NCBI GenBank assembly: GCA_003255025.1
Contig: QANY01002375.1
Span: 62,001 to 126,000 of the forward strand
Reading direction: 5' to 3'
Origin: Datisca glomerata
Lineage: Eukaryota; Streptophyta; Magnoliopsida; Cucurbitales; Datiscaceae
Length of the DNA: 64,000 nt
Every line of letters starts with the position of its first letter. Position 1 is the stretch's first letter. The position numbers were made by a program, and so were the translations under genes. This document shows, in pieces, positions 58,974 to 64,000 of the stretch. The notes under the pieces were generated by a model that saw only the letters and a list, made by a program, of their open reading frames with translations, was not told the DNA's origin and did no database searches.

Positions 58974-60855
58974 TGTTGGATCGAGTTTTAAAAATTTGAG
59001 GAAAAATAATGAACCACGAACGGTTCGTGGGTGGAAAATCAAATATTTTTCACCTAAACTATTTAATCATATTAAATATAAAACCTTTTATGATCATGCA
59101 TATTTAGATTAACGTATTTTGAAGATGTGGAAATAATATTATACTTTTCTTATATTGGAGAAGTTCTGACTTGGTGGAATCCTATTGATTGTCTTGCGTT
59201 CTTCGTTCTTCGTAAAACTTGAACCAGTCTTCACACCAACAACCACTCGTAGGATTCAAAATTATATTTTAATAGGATGTCGTCAGGAATTGAGCGTGGG
59301 CTCTCAAAACAACAGAAACAAACTTCTATTTTTCCTCTAGATTTCAACGGCAACAGGGAGGGGAGAGAGAAACCATTTTCTTTGCTCTGGATAATCACAC
59401 ATTATGATTAGGGTTGTGTCAACACACTTAGGAAAACAACCTTAATTCTATCCCTTATATAAAGATTATAGAATTTACACGTATACCCCTATGCTGTAAA
59501 TTCTCAAAATTCTCCTCCATTTACTGTAATTGTCAAAATTTTACGTCTTCCTAGAACAAACACTGTGTCTAATTTCATCAATCCAAATTGATAAATTAAA
59601 TTGATATTCATCAATAAAGTCATTAATCTTTTTTATTTACTAATTATCTAATAATTATAAAAATAATTATTAATTAATTTGAACATTACTTTTTACTCTT
59701 CACTACTTTAGTGATGATACCTATCACGTATAGCTTCGAGAAGTATACATTGGTCCAAAACACATTTTTGGTCCAACTGATGTTGTTCTCATTTCTGTCC
59801 TTCTGAGCTACTCTTGAGACCGAATGGACCCACATGAATAAGGCTATAAGATTCAAATACCTGGTGAATTTATCAACATAAATTCCTAACATATTTCATC
59901 CTGACATCGAACGACTCCACTATAGGTCTGATGTCGAATCAACTCTCGATTCATGCGCACTACATTTTCTGTTGGTGCAAATAAGCTCATTTTATTTCAC
60001 GCTTCACAGAATATTTTGTTATGTTACCCTTCGTGAATATCAGTAACAAGAGCGGGATGTAAAATTACCATTTTACCTCTCCAGTTATTATTTTCTAAAC
60101 TCTTTTATTGACTGTGAATAAGAAAGTCATTACGGTGAATTGTATCGCACAGTTCACCATGTCTTACTTAATGATTCATTTCATCGAGAACCTGACTAGA
60201 TTTATTTATTCATACACTCATCAATAAAGTATAAGGTGATATTGTTGCATTTTACAATCTCACCACGAATTCTGAATCTGTGAATCACGTAACTCTAACA
60301 TAGTTGCATCACAATCTCAACAGTTGAGGTATTGTCTTGCAATTCGAGCACAGTTCTTTGGTGTATCAAAGACCGCAAGTAACTAAGTCAAGTTTTAAGT
60401 TCAAATAAGGATTAAGGTAATCATCAAAATACCCTTAAGGTGTAAATAATTAGATTAGAGCTAGATAAACAGCTTTGCTCCAAACTAATTTATTATCGAT
60501 TTATTCAACATGTTCCATAACATGTCTAGGTCAACCGTTAGTCTCCACTCTCATGCCCCAAGACCGGCATCCTTTAGTTCAATCTAATAGTCGTAATCGA
60601 ACTCAGTTACCCAATCGATCCTAAAGCTGTGAATAACATTCTGAGCTATTTCATAAGAGTTTATCTGGAAGACCCCTCAGTCTTTACTCTTCTTACTTTG
60701 ACAATAGTTCCCGGACTTGCGTAAATTATAAACACACCTTACCTAATAAAAAAAATTTCATTCATTCATAAAATTCAGTAATACAAAATGTCTAAAAAAT
60801 AACTAGTTACTCATAAATAGTTATTACACTCTATTTCATGGACACAATTCCAACA
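58974..60855 (-). repeat. Solo LTR of a second copia-like family
   Basis: Minus strand TGTTGGAATTGTGTCC...CTCGATCCAACA, 1882 bp, flanked by perfect ATAAC repeats (58969-58973 and 60856-60860). No coding sequence and no partner. The minus-strand ORF at 59686-59892 has no known motif. The unit is not related to the TGTTGGGGG family beyond the first bases. Confidence 0.85.
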
Positions 60856-60860
60856 ATAAC

Positions 60861-61085
60861 TTCAAATATATGTTTATTTATAAATGTACACAATAATTGT
60901 GCAACATCTATTTATCATCATTGTACATGATAACTTACAAAAATATGTTTATTTATAGTTGTACATAATAATATACAAAAATTGTTTATCATCCTTGTAC
61001 ACAATAATTTATAAAAATCTATATATCTTCACTATACACAATAATCATATCGAAAATATGACACAATAATTTATACAATATATCT
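60861..61085. repeat. Degenerate tandem repeat of GTACACAATAAT units
   Basis: Units of about 45-55 bp with TTTATTTATAGTTGTACACAATAAT cores and ACAAAAAT links occur four or five times. Confidence 0.65.
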
Positions 61086-61297
61086 ATCCCTTCCTTTTTT
61101 TTCCTCTTCTCAATCCTTTGCTTTAAAGTAAGACTCGTCTTTGATGGTTGCCAAGTCTCCGAGACAGATAAGTTCCTATTATAAAATCAGTCAACGCACT
61201 CATCTATCATATTATGCATTTCATTCAAATGATGGTTGACAATTTTTAATAGAATATCACACCGAGAGCGTGCAATTTATACTTCTGTATAAATATT

Positions 61298-61735
61298 TTC
61301 AATATTCAACAAACTATCATACATCTCAACAAATTCAATATTGACAGCCACAAGTGAGCAATTCCACAACAATCAGAAAAAACACAATGGCATAGCTAAA
61401 AAATACTAAACTAAAACAAAATAGAAAATGCAGCACTAAGGCTTGAATATTCACCAAATTATCATACACCTCAACAAAATCAATACTGACAGTCACAAAT
61501 GAGCAAATCCAAAACAATTAAAAAATTTCCAATTACATAACTAAAAGATCCCTAACTCCAAACTAAAATAAAACAGCAAACTTCCAAGCTTGAATATTCA
61601 CCAAACTATCATTACTCTATAATAAAGAACAAGTAATGACAGCCCCAAATGAGCAAATCCAAATCAATTAGCAAATCCCCAAAACATCAAACTATAACAA
61701 ATAAAAAAAAAGCTCTAAAGCTTAAAAAAAGGTAA
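61298..61735. repeat. Three tandem units of about 145 bp
   Basis: CTTGAATATTCACCAAA-type starts occur at 61298 (variant), 61442 and 61589, each followed by TGACAG...CACAAATGAGCAAATCC. The third unit is the most diverged. Confidence 0.8.
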
Positions 61736-61803
61736 ACAATATATGCAAAATTAACTGGGAATGATAGTCGTGAACCGCTTCTATGCTGATGTCATCCGTA
61801 TAT

Positions 61804-63835
61804 TGTTGGGGGTTATGCTCTCAAAGTATGTGTATTGACATTTTGATATGAAATTTAAAGAGGATTATATTTTTCTTATAATTGTTCTTTTAAATTATTG
61901 TTGCATAATTTATATAAATATCTAAAAATTCCATATTCATTAATGAGACTATGATCTTGTGTTAGTACGAGAAGATTAAGATCATAGATAATGAATAAAA
62001 TTGTCAGCAACATATTAAAGTATGAAATCTTTAATGAATGATTGCTTATACGGTTCACTAAGCATTATGAATGTGTATGATCTAGATCTAGATTATTGAT
62101 GTGGATAGACATCTTAGTGAAGGTACTTTATATAATAAGATTATATATGACATGACCGATGTGAATTAATATATTTATTAACGTGCCGTTTATCATAAAA
62201 ATTTAATATACATCAATTCGATGACCATCTGTAGACCAGTCTGAATTCTGAGTGGTCATGAACTTCTATGCATGTCTACTAGATCTTTTGATTCACTCGT
62301 TGAGGTCTGTTTGTTAATCAGACCAGTGACTTTTATTTTAGAGATTCAGTGATGTGGATGGCTGTGGACATGATCTTACAAGATTTGGATTCTAAGTTTT
62401 CTTAAGGGATCGTATATTGGTTTCCTTAAATGTTAATTTTGAAACTGAATGGTTATTGAGCTCAAATTTATAATAAGATTATAAATTAGTCATCCTCTAG
62501 TGGATTAATAGTACTTAAGGATCAAGCGGTAATTAGAAAGGTAAAATAGTAATTTTGACTAGTTCTAATTTATGAACCAATAATTAGAGGACAGAATTAC
62601 ATGAAATGATTATGTCAGTGGACTACATGAGAATACTCTATAAATACATTCAATAATCTCAAAGAATGCAATTCCATATTTATAGTGGAGTAATAATAGA
62701 ATTAATAAATAATATTATTTAATTAAAGAGTTTAATTAATAGTCTGGTTTATTAGAGCTTAGGATTATAGGTCTATGGTCCCTAAGTCACCTCTATACTA
62801 CGTTGTCTAGAGTGTGTATATTTCAAGACATGAGAAAAAGACTGAATTACAAAATAAATTTTATTATAGGGCAACTACATAATTATGAGATAATTATGTG
62901 TGATTAATTATTAAAAAATTAATTAATTGAATTACTTATATATTTAAATATAATTTTTTTAAATTATATATATAAATAATTATCGTATTTTTAATTATCG
63001 ATAAGTGAGACAGAATATCTAATTGTGAAATTAGATAATTAAATTATTATTAAATAATAATTTAAATCAACTAAATCTATTATTTGTGAAATAACAGATA
63101 AGTTACTTGCTAAGGATAATCAGATATGTTAATTTTGAATTAACTGATATATATAGATAATTATCTAATTAAAATAAATATTTAATTCACAGTAATTGTC
63201 CCGTGTCAATCACTGATAGGGTGTCAAAAATTGACATGGACTACTGTGGTGCCACGTGGCACTACAATAGTGAGTGTACAACACTGTAGTGCCACAAGAT
63301 GAATTGAGAACGCGATTGGTGTTAGAGAGATTTTCTTCTATGATTAAACGTTAATCAAATATCTAAAAGAATAATGATCACGTTCTTTTAGAGAATCGTC
63401 TCATTGAAGTCCTTCTCACTAAATCTCTAGATCTCATGTGTTGAGAACATCTAAATACAGAAAAATATCTTATAATATTCTACGTGCCCACACACGTCCT
63501 AGTGCATTAAGGATTGACTTGGAAGATCTTGATATGAATCTCAGAGTCTACTGATCGTTGGAACAATTTTGTGGAAATGGAGGATCGATCAGTTTTTACA
63601 AGGACACTTGATATAGACTACAAGAGGTATATGATTCTTAACTTTGTATGTTGTAGATTTAACTTATGAATATATAATGGATCTTGACTGATTGAAAAAT
63701 AGTTTTCAATAAAAGTTTTTATTTGATTATCGTGACGTTGCGTAAATTTTATTTTATTAAAAGATTTAATTTTTATTAACAGTTTATTTTTTTAAGAGGT
63801 CACGCGCCTCCACGCTTCGGCCGCAATAGCCAACA
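61804..63835 (+). repeat. Long copia LTR, copy E (solo LTR)
   Basis: TGTTGGGGGTTATG...AATAGCCAACA, 2032 bp, flanked by TATAT (61799-61803 and 63836-63840). Same family as copies A-D. It keeps an intact TGCCACGTGGCA at 63250-63261. The absence of internal sequence marks it as a solo LTR. Confidence 0.88.
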
Positions 63836-63840
63836 TATAT

Positions 63841-64000
63841 CTCATGACCCACACACCACAATCACTCCTACAAACGTAATAATAAGTGCATCATTAAAGG
63901 GTGAAGGAAGCCTAATCAAATTCGCGATCAGTGAACTCCATTTGATTGGGTGGCCACTTGGGGCGGCCTTGAAATTTTGAATAAGTAGAAGGTTGTTGGC
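63841..64000. other. Right edge of window
   Basis: No feature recognised. Confidence 0.4.

Overview
The window is AT-rich nuclear DNA of a flowering plant, most likely a eudicot. It holds two plant genes with GT-AG introns, a gibberellin-oxidase-like 2OG-Fe(II) dioxygenase and a VARLMGL/TRM-type protein, in a dense bed of nested plant transposable elements (Ty3/gypsy, Ty1/copia, LINE, hAT, PIF/Harbinger, CACTA, small non-autonomous DNA elements and solo LTRs). No tRNA, rRNA, CRISPR or prokaryotic gene was seen. The species cannot be fixed from the sequence alone.

Layout. 0-1.5 kb: a non-coding segment split by an 879-bp GGTTCGG-rich element with a 9-bp target duplication. 3-8 kb: the 3' part of a Tat-lineage gypsy element on the minus strand, with LTR, polypurine tract, an antisense accessory ORF on the plus strand with its own promoter-like box and introns, a 57-bp minisatellite and a decayed integrase. 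8-10.5 kb: a decayed LTR element. 10.6-15.4 kb: a decayed Reina-like gypsy element. 17.7-21.7 kb: the dioxygenase gene (3 exons, 333 codons), with a fold-back MITE in intron 1. 21.8-23.2 kb: an hAT transposase remnant cut by a 2.2-kb copia LTR (23.2-25.3 kb), followed by a primer-binding site and a GC-richer leader. 28.3-28.7 kb: a solo LTR. 29.8-29.9 kb: a tiny LINE tail with a 12-bp target duplication. 30.0-36.0 kb: a copia element with both LTRs, a 5-bp target duplication and three internal tandem duplications. 36.3-36.7 kb: a second GGTTCGG element. 37.9-43.8 kb: LINE pieces around an LTR fragment, a CACTA remnant and a plus-strand copia. 44.0-46.9 kb: a Harbinger remnant. 47.5-53.9 kb: a copia element with ~2.2-kb LTRs and target duplication GTATC. 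55.2-56.6 kb: the TRM-like gene. 57.9-58.3 kb: an inverted minisatellite. 58.4-58.8 kb: a FAR1/MULE-like tail pseudogene. 59.0-60.9 kb and 61.8-63.8 kb: two solo LTRs of different copia families.

The two intact genes are unrelated in function and probably separately regulated. Everything else is transposon-derived or unassigned. All transposon proteins carry stops, frameshifts, deletions or lost catalytic residues, so none looks autonomous now. The most informative points are the antisense spliced ORF of the Tat element, the long-LTR family with an embedded G-box palindrome, the inverted minisatellite at 57.9 kb, the repeated internal duplications of the 30-36 kb copia, and a lysine in place of the usual 2-oxoglutarate-binding arginine in the dioxygenase.
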